A stretch of 64,000 nucleotides of DNA from Salibacter halophilus (GTDB lineage: Bacteria > Bacteroidota > Bacteroidia > Flavobacteriales_G > Salibacteraceae): NCBI RefSeq assembly GCF_008806325.1, contig NZ_WACR01000005.1:124001-188000 (forward strand). The letters run 5' to 3'. Position numbers and translations under genes: made by a program. The notes under the pieces are model-generated. The model searched no databases and was not told the origin of the DNA. It saw nothing but the letters and a program-made list of their open reading frames with translations. Of this stretch, positions 51,814 to 61,700 are shown in pieces. Every line of letters begins with the position of its first letter. The first letter of the stretch is position 1.

Positions 51814-54800
51814 TTCCTACAAATTTAACCACATTTGGTTGTTTCATTCCTTTTTCACTCAATTCGCGGGCCAAATTTTCTGCTTCGGCTTCACTGTCAA
51901 ATTTACCGATTTGATAGCGAGTTTCATTACCATTTTTCTCAATATTGATTCCGCGAGATGTCATATTTAGGATTTCTCTCGCCTGCTCAATCGGTACCTG
52001 GCCTACATACGGACCAACCTGCACGGTAAACTGCCCTTCTTCAATTCCATCTGGCGCTTCGGTTACGGTAGTCGGTTGCTCTTCCGTTTGGTTCTGATCA
52101 TTAGTTGTTTCCTGAGGAGTTTCCTCAGTTGTGGTTTCTTCACGGTCAGAGCCCAGCTCGAGAGCACGCTTGATCGTAATCCGCTCGCCCTGGTAGTAAG
52201 CTGTGACGAAGGCATCAGGAATGGTTTGTCGAACCTGATTTTTGGCTTCAACGGCATTTTCCAGATCAGCGTAAATTCCGGTGGAGTAACGTACTGTTCC
52301 ATTACCGATGTTATCGCGATTGAGCGGATTGAAGTTAAAATTATCTCGCGGCTCCACATTGTCGCGGAAGACGCCAATTTGAATCGTAAAGAACAATTCT
52401 CCACGATTTTCAACCGAAGCGATTTCGATGTTTGAAGGATTTTCTTCTATCGCGAAATCGATTGGTGAAACCGGCAGGATTACCTCTTTGGCGAGGTTAC
52501 GTTGCTGTGCTGCACGAGCTTCTTCAGTGATTTGTGCAGGCTGAGTAGTTTCTTGCTGAGCAACCTGATCAGTTCCTTCAGCATTTCTTGCCTGAGTTAC
52601 TGAAATACGATCTCCGCTATTATAGGCTACCACAAACGCGTCACTGTAACCAAATGAACGGATGACATCTTTTGCCTCATCAGCACTGTTATAATCAGAG
52701 AAAAGCCCTGCAAAGTAGCGGGTAATTCCATTTCCTGCCGTTTCACCCATGATAGGTTGAATTCCTGCAAAGGTGTTTTGTGGAATCGGGTTTCTGAATG
52801 CACCTATTTGTACTCGATAGGCAATTCCCTGCGGCATTTCGGCATTGATCGGAATTGGGTTGTTTTCGCTGTATGCCGATCCGTCAACTTCACTCGAGAA
52901 CAAAGAGCCATTGAGGTTGCGCGGGAATTGTGTCAATCCGCTAGCCGAACCGCTCAACTCAACTCTATCGGGTTGTGATTCAGTTGCTGTTTCCTGAGGT
53001 GTATCCTCAACAGTTTCTGGAAGTTCTGTTTCCTCAGCCTGTGCGATTTGTTGTTCCTGTTCTTCGCTCGGTTCTGACTGTGGTTCATCTGTTTCTTCAG
53101 CCTGAGTTCCCAGCGTTTTGAAGTTTTGACCTACATAAGCGAGTGTGTTTTCGCGCATGCGTTCATCTTCTATTTCGTTGAGCTCTTTTCTCGCCATGTT
53201 GAGATCGTAATAAGCTTCTCCCTCTTTTTGGCGGCCTTCAACAAAAAGTTCTTCAGATTCACGCATCAAATCTTCGCTCTGGTCACGCAGTTGTTCAATC
53301 TCTTGTTCATCTCCGTTTTGAGCTTCCAATTCGTTAGCGCGTTTTGCTTTTTGCTCAGCTTCAGACTGTTTTTGTTGCGCTTTTTCGTAGATGACAGTCG
53401 CTTCCTGAATTTTTGTGTCGTAATCTTCTTTGGCCTGCTGGTAATTCTGATAAGGCTCTGACTGTTGAATTTCCTGCTGTTCGTTTTCGGTCAGAACCTT
53501 TTCAGATGACGACATATCAACAACGAGCTTCTTAGACATCGGGCTTGAAAGTGTGAGCACTTTTTCTTCCAGTGGCTTCACCCCATCAGCCATGTCACGC
53601 ATTTTTTGCGCTTCTTCTTTTTTGTCATCAGCTCTTACATCGAGCACCTCAGCCTGTCGAATTAGTTGATCGCGATCTTTTCTTTTAGCATTTCCTGCCT
53701 GATCTCGTAAGTCATTGGCTTCTTGTTCCAGGAGTTGCGCTTCGCGGTCGAGAGCTTGAGCACTATCCTGATAGGTTTCGCTCATCAAATCGCTTTCAGG
53801 ATACTTCATCGCCAGTTTCTTCGCTTTCTTAGACTGATCGAGTTTGTTCTTTTTGCGCTCAATTACATCACTGTAATCGTTGATTTGCTGCTGAACATTT
53901 TCTCTCGTTTCTTCAATCTCTTTACGCTCTCTGCGCTTTGCGTCACGAGCAGCATCACTTAAACTATCACGAGCCGAAAGCAATGAATCATAACGAACCT
54001 CAGCTTGTTTGTACTCGCGTTCAAACTTGTTCACTTCATTGGTCAGAGCCTTATCGACAGCAGCGTTCTTTTGAATTTCAAAATCTGATCGATCTTTTTC
54101 ACCTGATGAAGAACCTCCCTGAGAGTAATTAGTAGAAACAACTGTTTGCATTGGCTCGTCCTCATCATCAAACGAGGTTTCTTCGCTCGCCAGGTCCTCT
54201 TCTGGTTGTTCTTGCGGTTCTGATTGTTGTTCTTCCTGTATTGGAGCTTCTTCTGTTTCTGGCTGGCTTTCAGTTTCAACATCAGTTTGCTCTTCCTGAG
54301 TATCAGTTTCCGGAGATTCAGCATCGGCAATTTCACCGCCTCCTTCAGAATCATCGAGTTGAGCGATCACTCGATCATTGAGATCGATTTGTCTTTCCTT
54401 TGAGCGTTTTTGTGATTGAAGCTCTTCGAGTTTACCATTCAGTGCTTCGCGTGTTTCATCACTTCCTGATTGATCGATGTTGTACTGGATTACCGCTATT
54501 TCCTTTTCAATATCAGCGAGCCATTCTTCATTGATTGATTTTACTTTTTGGGCTCTTTCCAACTGTGAATCGTACTCGATGTTGTTGATTTCATCGCTGT
54601 ATTGTTTGCGGTATTTTGACTCGCCCAGCGTAAAGTTTTCGTTGCGGAGTTCTTCTTCTGTGTAGTTTCCATAATCTCCGCTTTCCTCAACTTGAGCTTG
54701 TTCTTCAGTTTTTTCTGGTTGGGTTTCTTCCGCTAGAGTTTCTTCTTCAGCGGGATCCTCCACAGCTTCATTTGTCTGAGCTTGTTCTTCAGTTTCTGCC

Positions 54801-57800
54801 GGCTCAGTTTCTTGAGCTAATGTTTCTTCATCAGCAGGTTGATCTTCTGCTTCCTCGGCTGCAACAGCAGTTTCTTCTTCAAGCTCCTCAAATTCCTCAG
54901 AATCTGGAGTTTGTTCCTGAGCTGTTGCTTCTTCTGGCTGTTCTTCGGTAACAGGTGTTTCTTCTTGCTCTTCCGGCTCAGATTGTGAGGTTTGCTGCTC
55001 AATTGGATCTGTCTGTGCTATTTGTTCGCCTTCATCACCAGATGGCTGTTCAGATTCAAACTCTGATGCTGTGGCTAACAATTCTTCATTGTAATCTGAA
55101 AATTCCTTTTTGATTTTTTCGGTTTTTTCGAGCGCTTCGAGTTCGTTTTGTAGTTTTTGGTATTCTGCTGAACCCTCGTCTACTTCGCTCATGCTCTGCT
55201 CAATCTCCTTTTTGTAATTGACAACATCCTGAACATAGCGCTCATTGACATCGTTGAGATCGCGGAGTTTGCCCGTTACGGTAGAATCAGAAACACTTCC
55301 GTAATCAAAGAAATACTTGTCCTCGAGATCCTGGACTGATGTGTATTCCATCATGTCGTTATCTGGAAGGTAATCCTGAAGTGTCTTTCGGTTCTGATCA
55401 AATTCCTCTTTGGTTTGCTTCAATTGGTTATTAACCTCAGCTCGCTCACTCTTCAATCTTGAAAGTTTGCGCTCTTGATCGCCAGAAAGGTTTTCCTGAT
55501 TTTCAAGCTCGTCAATTTCATTTTCAATCGTTTTCAGCTTATCTTCCTGAACCTGAGCTTTGGCTAACAGACTTTTATCTTTTTGTGGAATAGAAGCAGC
55601 CTGTTCCTCTTTCTCAGCAAAATATGGTTCGTAATTTTCTGGAACCTGGTTTTTTGGTTTAGTCTGTTCACTTTTAGATCCGGCCGAATCCTGTGTTTCC
55701 TCTTGCTGGGCAGACTCCTGAACTTCATCCTGTTCAGTTTGCTCAACAGATTCACTTTCCGCTGGCTCTTCTGTTTCTTGAGTCTGCTCAGTTTCACCAG
55801 GACTCTGTTGTGCGAGTTGCAATGAATCATCTTCCAGCTCAACATCTTTGATTTCTACCGCTTCTTTTGTTTCTAGTAAAGCGATAGATTCTTCATCAGT
55901 TCGTTTTTCGAGATCGCGTTTCTGTTGATCTGGAATATCGTGAACTTCAACGTCTTTTAAATTTTCAGAAACTTCATCCATGTAAGCCAGGTGTTTTTGA
56001 CTTTGATTAGCCTGAGTAGTTTCTTTTTTCAGTTTTGGTTCAACTCTCTCAAGTTCAGATCTTACATCCTCGAGTTCAGCTTTGGCGTTTTGTGCCTGCA
56101 ATTCATACTGTTCGCGATCGCGTTTTTTCCGAGCTCTTTCTGCCTGCCCTTCGTAAAAGTCAATGTTTTTTTGAGTTTCTTTCTCTGCAGCCTGTAAATC
56201 GGCATAGCGGTTTCTCAACTCGCGAGCATTGGTTTCATTGCGCTCTGACTGATCTCTGAAATTTCTCTTTGCAACACCTAAAGGTTCTTTCTTTGGAATC
56301 AGTTTTTGAGAGTTGAGCTCCTCGTAGTTTTTGATGATTTCTTCACGATTATTGTTGCTCTTGAAGTCTTTTAACTGAGTAGATGTATTGCGATAGCGTT
56401 CTTCGTCTTTTTCTGTTTTTATGCGCTCTCGCTCAAGTTGCTGAGCCAAAGCTGTAGAAGTATTAGCTTCGAAAATCAGTTGTTCGTACTGTTCCTTTTT
56501 ATCACCTGATAGTTCTCCTTCATTTTTGAGTTGTTTAGCTTCATCGAGCTTATCAGATGCCAGTTGATAGGCCTTATCGCGCAAGTCGGCAAATTTATTT
56601 TTGCGTTTCTCGAGTTTGTTCGCACCTTCTTCAACCTCAGCAATGATTTCATCATTCGTTTTGTTGATGTTTTTGGAAACTTTTGTTGGCGACAACGAAG
56701 CTGAGTTGCTGAGGAAATTAGCGATTAGTTCTTCGTCTTCTTCAGTCGCTTTTTCATCGAAGAGATTTTTGATGATTAAACGGTCAGAGCCATCTTCATC
56801 AACGATTTTCATTTCTTGCTTGAGTGGTCTCAACTCGGTTAGTTCAGGAACCTCAACCATTCCGGCATGAGTGACATCAGAGTTATCCGGTTTCACGAGG
56901 AATCGGTATTTTTCACCGCCTTTCAACTGAAATACGTAACTGCCTTCTTTCAAGTCTGATTTGTACGTGCCCACTTCTTCCTCTGAAGGCATTCGTTGAA
57001 CAGTGATATTGGCAAGATCGTATTTTTCGCTTTCAAATTTACCGGAGATTATAACCTGCTGTAATGGACGTTTTACCGGATCGATCGTGTAAACATTTAC
57101 TTTTCCAAAGTCATTATTCCGCGAACTGGTGAAAATCGCTTCTTTCTCATCTGGAGAAACTGCATAGAGGAAATCATCATCAGGCGTGTTGATGGCGTAG
57201 TCCATATTTTCCGGATCTGACCATGAATTTGTAGCCGGGTCGTATTCGGATCTGAAAATATCATACCCACCCATGCTGGTGTGACCTTTTGAAGCGAAAT
57301 ACAGCGTGTTTGTACTGTAGTTGAAAAAAGGAAATTCTTCATCGTAAGGTGTGTTGATCGAGCGCGGAAGTTTTGTTTGGTCTTTCAACTCTCCGTTTTC
57401 ATTGACACGGGCAAAGTAGATGTCCAGTCCGCTCCCTCCATCTTCTCCGTAAGACGCGTACCAAACCGTATCGCGATCATTGTGTTTGTACATGATTCCC
57501 TTGTACTCGCGATCCTCGTCCTCATCAGTCAGAATAGAATTTAGAGTTTTAAGAAATTTATAGGGAGCGTTTTCAAACTTGTAGCTCAGGTAGAAATCTG
57601 AACTTGAGATCGATTTGACATTTTTGACAATGGGCTGAGTAACATTTTGAAATAGCTGTTGCCCGTTTTGGCACATTTGAATTTTCCTGGATGTGTTGAG
57701 ATCTTCAACTGTGCGGTTACTCCCTTTATCGCTAAATTGTTCGTAGTAGTTGATCGCTTTCTCAAACCTGTAATTGTAGTGATAACCCTGAGCAGCGTAG

Positions 57801-58102
57801 TAAAAGCCCAGCGGCTCAACATCAGGCCTACTCACAGCATAATCGAGGTATTTGAGTGCTTTTGTTTTGTCAGGACTCGTGTAAAGGATACACGCTCCAT
57901 ATTTGAAGTTGTAATTTGGTTCTTTTGGATAGAGCGAGACCAAATTACTGTAGAGCTTTTTCGCTTCGCTGTATTGCCCCTTTTCAAACAGCTCTTGTGC
58001 TCTTTTTTCTGTTTGTTTGGTATCACGATCCTGCGCTACTGCCGTTATTGTGAATAACAGAGTAGCAAACAGCAATACCAATTTGCCCCCATTTCTAAAC
58101 AT
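51806..58102 (-). CDS. Giant secreted PD40/coiled-coil/triple-SPOR protein
   Basis: The product has 2098 residues. Order: signal peptide (1-23), TPR-like repeats (about 28-150), PD40/WD40-like propeller blades (about 210-345: YKGIMYKHNDRDTVWYAS, NTLYFASKGHTSMGGYDIFRS, KEAIFTSSRNNDFGKVNVY), a carboxypeptidase-regulatory-like strand region (about 350-430), then about 1200 residues of Glu/Gln/Lys-rich coiled coil with acidic repeats, and three SPOR-type domains near 1759-1840, 1900-1975 and 2020-2095 (YRVQIGAFRN, FFTIQIGVFRD, FTVQVGPYVG). SPOR domains bind peptidoglycan, so it is probably a periplasmic structural protein, distantly like PorE but without OmpA. Follows plsY by 7 bases; clpS overlaps its end. 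Four exact motif copies plus one near-copy cluster. Confidence 0.88.
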   Translation of the reverse strand: MFRNGGKLVLLFATLLFTITAVAQDRDTKQTEKRAQELFEKGQYSEAKKLYSNLVSLYPKEPNYNFKYGACILYTSPDKTKALKYLDYAVSRPDVEPLGFYYAAQGYHYNYRFEKAINYYEQFSDKGSNRTVEDLNTSRKIQMCQNGQQLFQNVTQPIVKNVKSISSSDFYLSYKFENAPYKFLKTLNSILTDEDEDREYKGIMYKHNDRDTVWYASYGEDGGSGLDIYFARVNENGELKDQTKLPRSINTPYDEEFPFFNYSTNTLYFASKGHTSMGGYDIFRSEYDPATNSWSDPENMDYAINTPDDDFLYAVSPDEKEAIFTSSRNNDFGKVNVYTIDPVKRPLQQVIISGKFESEKYDLANITVQRMPSEEEVGTYKSDLKEGSYVFQLKGGEKYRFLVKPDNSDVTHAGMVEVPELTELRPLKQEMKIVDEDGSDRLIIKNLFDEKATEEDEELIANFLSNSASLSPTKVSKNINKTNDEIIAEVEEGANKLEKRKNKFADLRDKAYQLASDKLDEAKQLKNEGELSGDKKEQYEQLIFEANTSTALAQQLERERIKTEKDEERYRNTSTQLKDFKSNNNREEIIKNYEELNSQKLIPKKEPLGVAKRNFRDQSERNETNARELRNRYADLQAAEKETQKNIDFYEGQAERARKKRDREQYELQAQNAKAELEDVRSELERVEPKLKKETTQANQSQKHLAYMDEVSENLKDVEVHDIPDQQKRDLEKRTDEESIALLETKEAVEIKDVELEDDSLQLAQQSPGETEQTQETEEPAESESVEQTEQDEVQESAQQEETQDSAGSKSEQTKPKNQVPENYEPYFAEKEEQAASIPQKDKSLLAKAQVQEDKLKTIENEIDELENQENLSGDQERKLSRLKSERAEVNNQLKQTKEEFDQNRKTLQDYLPDNDMMEYTSVQDLEDKYFFDYGSVSDSTVTGKLRDLNDVNERYVQDVVNYKKEIEQSMSEVDEGSAEYQKLQNELEALEKTEKIKKEFSDYNEELLATASEFESEQPSGDEGEQIAQTDPIEQQTSQSEPEEQEETPVTEEQPEEATAQEQTPDSEEFEELEEETAVAAEEAEDQPADEETLAQETEPAETEEQAQTNEAVEDPAEEETLAEETQPEKTEEQAQVEESGDYGNYTEEELRNENFTLGESKYRKQYSDEINNIEYDSQLERAQKVKSINEEWLADIEKEIAVIQYNIDQSGSDETREALNGKLEELQSQKRSKERQIDLNDRVIAQLDDSEGGGEIADAESPETDTQEEQTDVETESQPETEEAPIQEEQQSEPQEQPEEDLASEETSFDDEDEPMQTVVSTNYSQGGSSSGEKDRSDFEIQKNAAVDKALTNEVNKFEREYKQAEVRYDSLLSARDSLSDAARDAKRRERKEIEETRENVQQQINDYSDVIERKKNKLDQSKKAKKLAMKYPESDLMSETYQDSAQALDREAQLLEQEANDLRDQAGNAKRKDRDQLIRQAEVLDVRADDKKEEAQKMRDMADGVKPLEEKVLTLSSPMSKKLVVDMSSSEKVLTENEQQEIQQSEPYQNYQQAKEDYDTKIQEATVIYEKAQQKQSEAEQKAKRANELEAQNGDEQEIEQLRDQSEDLMRESEELFVEGRQKEGEAYYDLNMARKELNEIEDERMRENTLAYVGQNFKTLGTQAEETDEPQSEPSEEQEQQIAQAEETELPETVEDTPQETATESQPDRVELSGSASGLTQFPRNLNGSLFSSEVDGSAYSENNPIPINAEMPQGIAYRVQIGAFRNPIPQNTFAGIQPIMGETAGNGITRYFAGLFSDYNSADEAKDVIRSFGYSDAFVVAYNSGDRISVTQARNAEGTDQVAQQETTQPAQITEEARAAQQRNLAKEVILPVSPIDFAIEENPSNIEIASVENRGELFFTIQIGVFRDNVEPRDNFNFNPLNRDNIGNGTVRYSTGIYADLENAVEAKNQVRQTIPDAFVTAYYQGERITIKRALELGSDREETTTEETPQETTNDQNQTEEQPTTVTEAPDGIEEGQFTVQVGPYVGQVPIEQAREILNMTSRGINIEKNGNETRYQIGKFDSEAEAENLARELSEKGMKQPNVVKFVGSE
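54694..54861 (-). repeat. 84-base tandem repeat inside the giant gene
   Basis: Two adjacent copies (54694-54777 and 54778-54861) encode acidic 28-residue units of the form EETLAxETxPxxTEEQAQ. The divergence between them shows that it is not a very recent duplication. It lies in the Glu/Gln-rich part of the coiled-coil region. Confidence 0.8.
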
Positions 58103-58109
58103 TTGTAAC

Positions 58110-58742
58110 CTATTGTTCTTTCTTTCTAAAATTCACTTTCGACTCTTCATTTTTTAATAATCTTCGAATGTTCTTTCTGTGTGTTACTATTACCGCTATT
58201 GCTACCAGTATTGAAAAGACAGTCAAAGCCGGGGTTGAATTTTCTAATGCAAAGATGATGATAAATGGGAAACTTACAGCTGCGGTCATAGAGGAAACCG
58301 AAACTATTTTTGATATGAAAATCACCAATATAAAGATTCCGAGGCAAACCAAAGAAGCCTGTGGCTGAACTGCGAGCATAAATCCGAGCAGAGTCGCAAC
58401 TCCTTTTCCGCCTTTGAATTGGGCAAAAACCGGGAATACATGTCCTATCAATGCGACTGTCCCTAAAGCCAATTCAAAAGCTACAAATGAGGAACCAGCC
58501 ATTTCGTAAGGAGCCAAATATGCCAGGCGAACTGCAAAAAATCCTTTTAAAACATCAACGATCAGAACCGGGACCCCAACTTTTGCACCCAGTACGCGAA
58601 TGGTATTTGTTGCTCCGGCATTTCCACTTCCATACTGGCGCACATCAATTGAATAGAATAATTTACCGAGCCAAACTGAAGTTGGTATAGAGCCTATCAA
58701 ATAAGCCAAAAGAATAAATGTAGCTATTGTGTAAAGCGGCAT
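58110..58742 (-). CDS. plsY: Glycerol-3-phosphate acyltransferase PlsY
   Basis: Integral membrane enzyme that transfers an acyl group from acyl-phosphate to glycerol-3-phosphate, the first step of phospholipid synthesis. The 210-residue protein has the three motifs: AYLIGSIPTSVWLGKLFYSIDVRQYGSGNAGATNTIRVLG (14-53), GHVFPVFAQFKGGKGVATLLG (101-121, with the substrate-binding Lys/Gly loop) and the end segment VIVTHRKNIRRLLKNEE. Normal length. It sits between the 1502- and 2098-residue genes in the long operon (32 and 7 bases). A near-motif lies at 58560. Confidence 0.96.
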   Translation of the reverse strand: MPLYTIATFILLAYLIGSIPTSVWLGKLFYSIDVRQYGSGNAGATNTIRVLGAKVGVPVLIVDVLKGFFAVRLAYLAPYEMAGSSFVAFELALGTVALIGHVFPVFAQFKGGKGVATLLGFMLAVQPQASLVCLGIFILVIFISKIVSVSSMTAAVSFPFIIIFALENSTPALTVFSILVAIAVIVTHRKNIRRLLKNEESKVNFRKKEQ

Positions 58743-58774
58743 AATTCGTCTTTGATTGCTTGCAAATTAAGAAT

Positions 58775-61700
58775 TTATTCAATCTTTTCGAATTTTCGCA
58801 TCGCTTCACTTTTCAATCTGCGACTACCAATCTGATATACAAACTGTTTGCGCATTTCCTTATCTGCTTTAATCCTTCGATCATCCATCTTGAGATCGTT
58901 GAGCGTTGTTTTGAACTCTTCGTTATCAGTATGAATTTGCATTATTCCGGTTGAAGCTCTGTAATCGAGAATGTAAAAATGCTGAGGTAAGTCGAGATAT
59001 ATCATGAAATCAGTACCTCTGCGCTTATTTTCAAATGAGATTCCGCCTTTTACATATTTATTGAGCATTTCATCACCTAATGACCCCAAACCGATGTTGC
59101 CATCAGTAACGTAGTAATCATTTTCAGCATCATATTTCATTTCGATATCGCTGAAGAAGAAACTCGATTCAATTTCCTCAGGTAGTTTAACTCTTTTCCC
59201 GAGGCTCATTCTACCTAACAACTCATCGGCTTCTTCTTTCCCCACATAATTACGCAAGGCAGTTGTGTAAAGCTGATTATCGATATTAACCGGCTTCAGG
59301 TCTTTTGCTTCCTGAATTTCTTTTACAAGAATATCGAGTAATTTATCATCGAAGAGAAAGTCCATTTTCAACAGGTAATGCATGTTGAGATTTTTGTTCA
59401 CAGTGTTGAAGGTGTAGGTTCCGACCGGTTCAACTCCTACTCTTCCTGTTTCAAATGTGATGTCCATTTTACCTTCTCCTTCAAGTAGACAAGACTCTGT
59501 ATTCAAAGCAACGTAATTCCCGGGCAAAGAGCGCTCATTGAGTTTTTGGAAACTCGAAATGCGGTATTCTTTTGTGGGTTCGTTGTAAACGAGATAGCCT
59601 CTTGCCTTAACAACTTCAATATCCTTTTCAGAATAGGGTGAAGAAAGGTATGTTCCGTAAACACTTCCTGAGTCTGTAGGTAAGATTAAACCATTCGTGA
59701 TTAAATTACCATTTTCGTTTTTGGCTTCATCCTCAATCTCAATATTGATATCTATTGGATCAATTCTACTCTCAAACGCAAACCATTGGGTTGGTAAATT
59801 TGAACAACCGTGTTTGATGATAGCACTCCCTTTGAATAAGAGATTTTTCTCTGCCGCTTCGAGTTCAACATCTCCTTTATAACCAAATTGCGGACTCAGC
59901 GTAAACTCATCCTTTGGCAGTATTTTACCATAAGCAACGGTTTGGCGTTCGTCATTCGCTTTTATTGTATTGAAGTGTATTTGTTGAGTTGTCCCATTCT
60001 TATCCTTGTAATTGTAATCTCCATTTCCGGCATAATTCCATCTGCTAGTTATGTCAACAGTGGCATTAAAAACAGTGTGAAATTTCGTTTTAGTGTTTGC
60101 TATTACGCGAGCAGAATCGAGCGTTTCCATCTTCGCGTTTTTATTCACAATCACTTTACCGTCTCCTGGAATTATGGATGCATCAGCAACATTGATATTT
60201 TCCACTTTTTTGGCTCTAATTTGAACATCAGATGCATTGTAGATTGCTGCTTTTGCAAAAAACCTGAGGGAATCCTGTTTTGGATGTGTACTCACAAACT
60301 CGGCACCTTCAACCTGAACGGCATCTGCCCCCTGAGCAACTGTTTGCCCCTCAGCTGAGTATTCGAATTCATCCCGATCCATGTACCACGTAAATCGGTC
60401 GAGATAGGCCTGATAAAGTGTTGCTCCAAACTTTGTTAAACTACGGCCGGTGTTTGAAATAAACTCTCCTTTTCGATCCTGAAAATTAACTTTAGCCTGA
60501 AGATTCTCAGAACTAAAGTTGACATCTCCGAACATATCTTTTTGAAGCTCAAAATCTGAAGTATCGGCTGTGAGTTCCAGTAACTTGAATTTCATGTTTT
60601 CAGAATAGAGGTTAGCTCCGCTAAAGCTGTTTTTCCCACTCCCGCTCATTCCTGTTGGCGTGTACTTGATTGTACCGGTGTGTTCTGCTGTACCGGCATA
60701 CATACTAATGGGATCGCGCCCTTTAATGGAAGATACTTCCATTTTATCCTTGTAAGGCATCCAGTGGAGGTACGTACTATCGGCACTTACATTTGGGTAT
60801 TCTACGGGTGCTTTTTGTTCTTCTACATTGAATGATTCTGTTACACCATTTACAGAATCTGGATAGAAGATGAATCCTTTTGATTTAGCACTTGATGTGA
60901 GATACTTGATTGTTCCATCACCTTTGAGTCCTTTGTTGCTCAACTGTAGTTCATCTCTAAAGACACCTTTTCCACCGTAAGCCTGCAATCCTTCAGGCCC
61001 TGTTTCGCGCTTGAAACCGAGTGAATAATCTTCCTGCAAACGGAGTGTTTCCTCGAGATCAGGAAAAATATCTCCGGAGCTGAAGGTTCCGTCAAATCGA
61101 ATTTGTTCGTTTTTAAATTTATCGAGACTATCCAGCTCAAACGGCTCTAGCTGGAAGTTAAACTTATCGCGATCGTATGCGCCACCCAACACTGCGTTCT
61201 GATCGTAATAAGCATAAGATTCCTGCTCACTGGTAAATACCGGATATCGCGGATTACTTTCAAGCCCTGATTTATTCCCCGGCTTGTCGATTTCTAGTCC
61301 GCCCCGCAAATCCTGAATCAGGGTTCTAACTCTGGCTTCTAACAATTTACCCCGGTTATCTCTTTTGTTACTGGTTGCCCACAATTGAAGGGAATCAACG
61401 ATTGGCATTTTAACTTCGAAACCATCGTAGCTGAATTCGAATTCTTTACCAAAAAACTCCGCTTTTCCTGCACTCACCATACCGCTAAAGTTAAAGTCAC
61501 GGTTCTTTTTCATTACGATTCTGCCTTCATCAGGAAAAATTTGAACACGGTGAGAATCACTGAGCAATATTCGGTTAACTCCATTTATCGTAAGATCATA
61601 ATTCAAAAGACTCAAGCTCGCATTCGGTTTTGAATCTTCTTTTGGCAACTTTGAAATGATCCTGAGTACATCGTAATCTTTCAGTTTTGACTTGTTGAGT

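Noticed and set aside
52757-58057. Several open frames opposite the 2098-residue gene
   Set aside because: They are low-complexity, Phe/Leu/Ser-rich mirror images of its Glu/Gln-rich coding strand and have no start signals or family resemblance.
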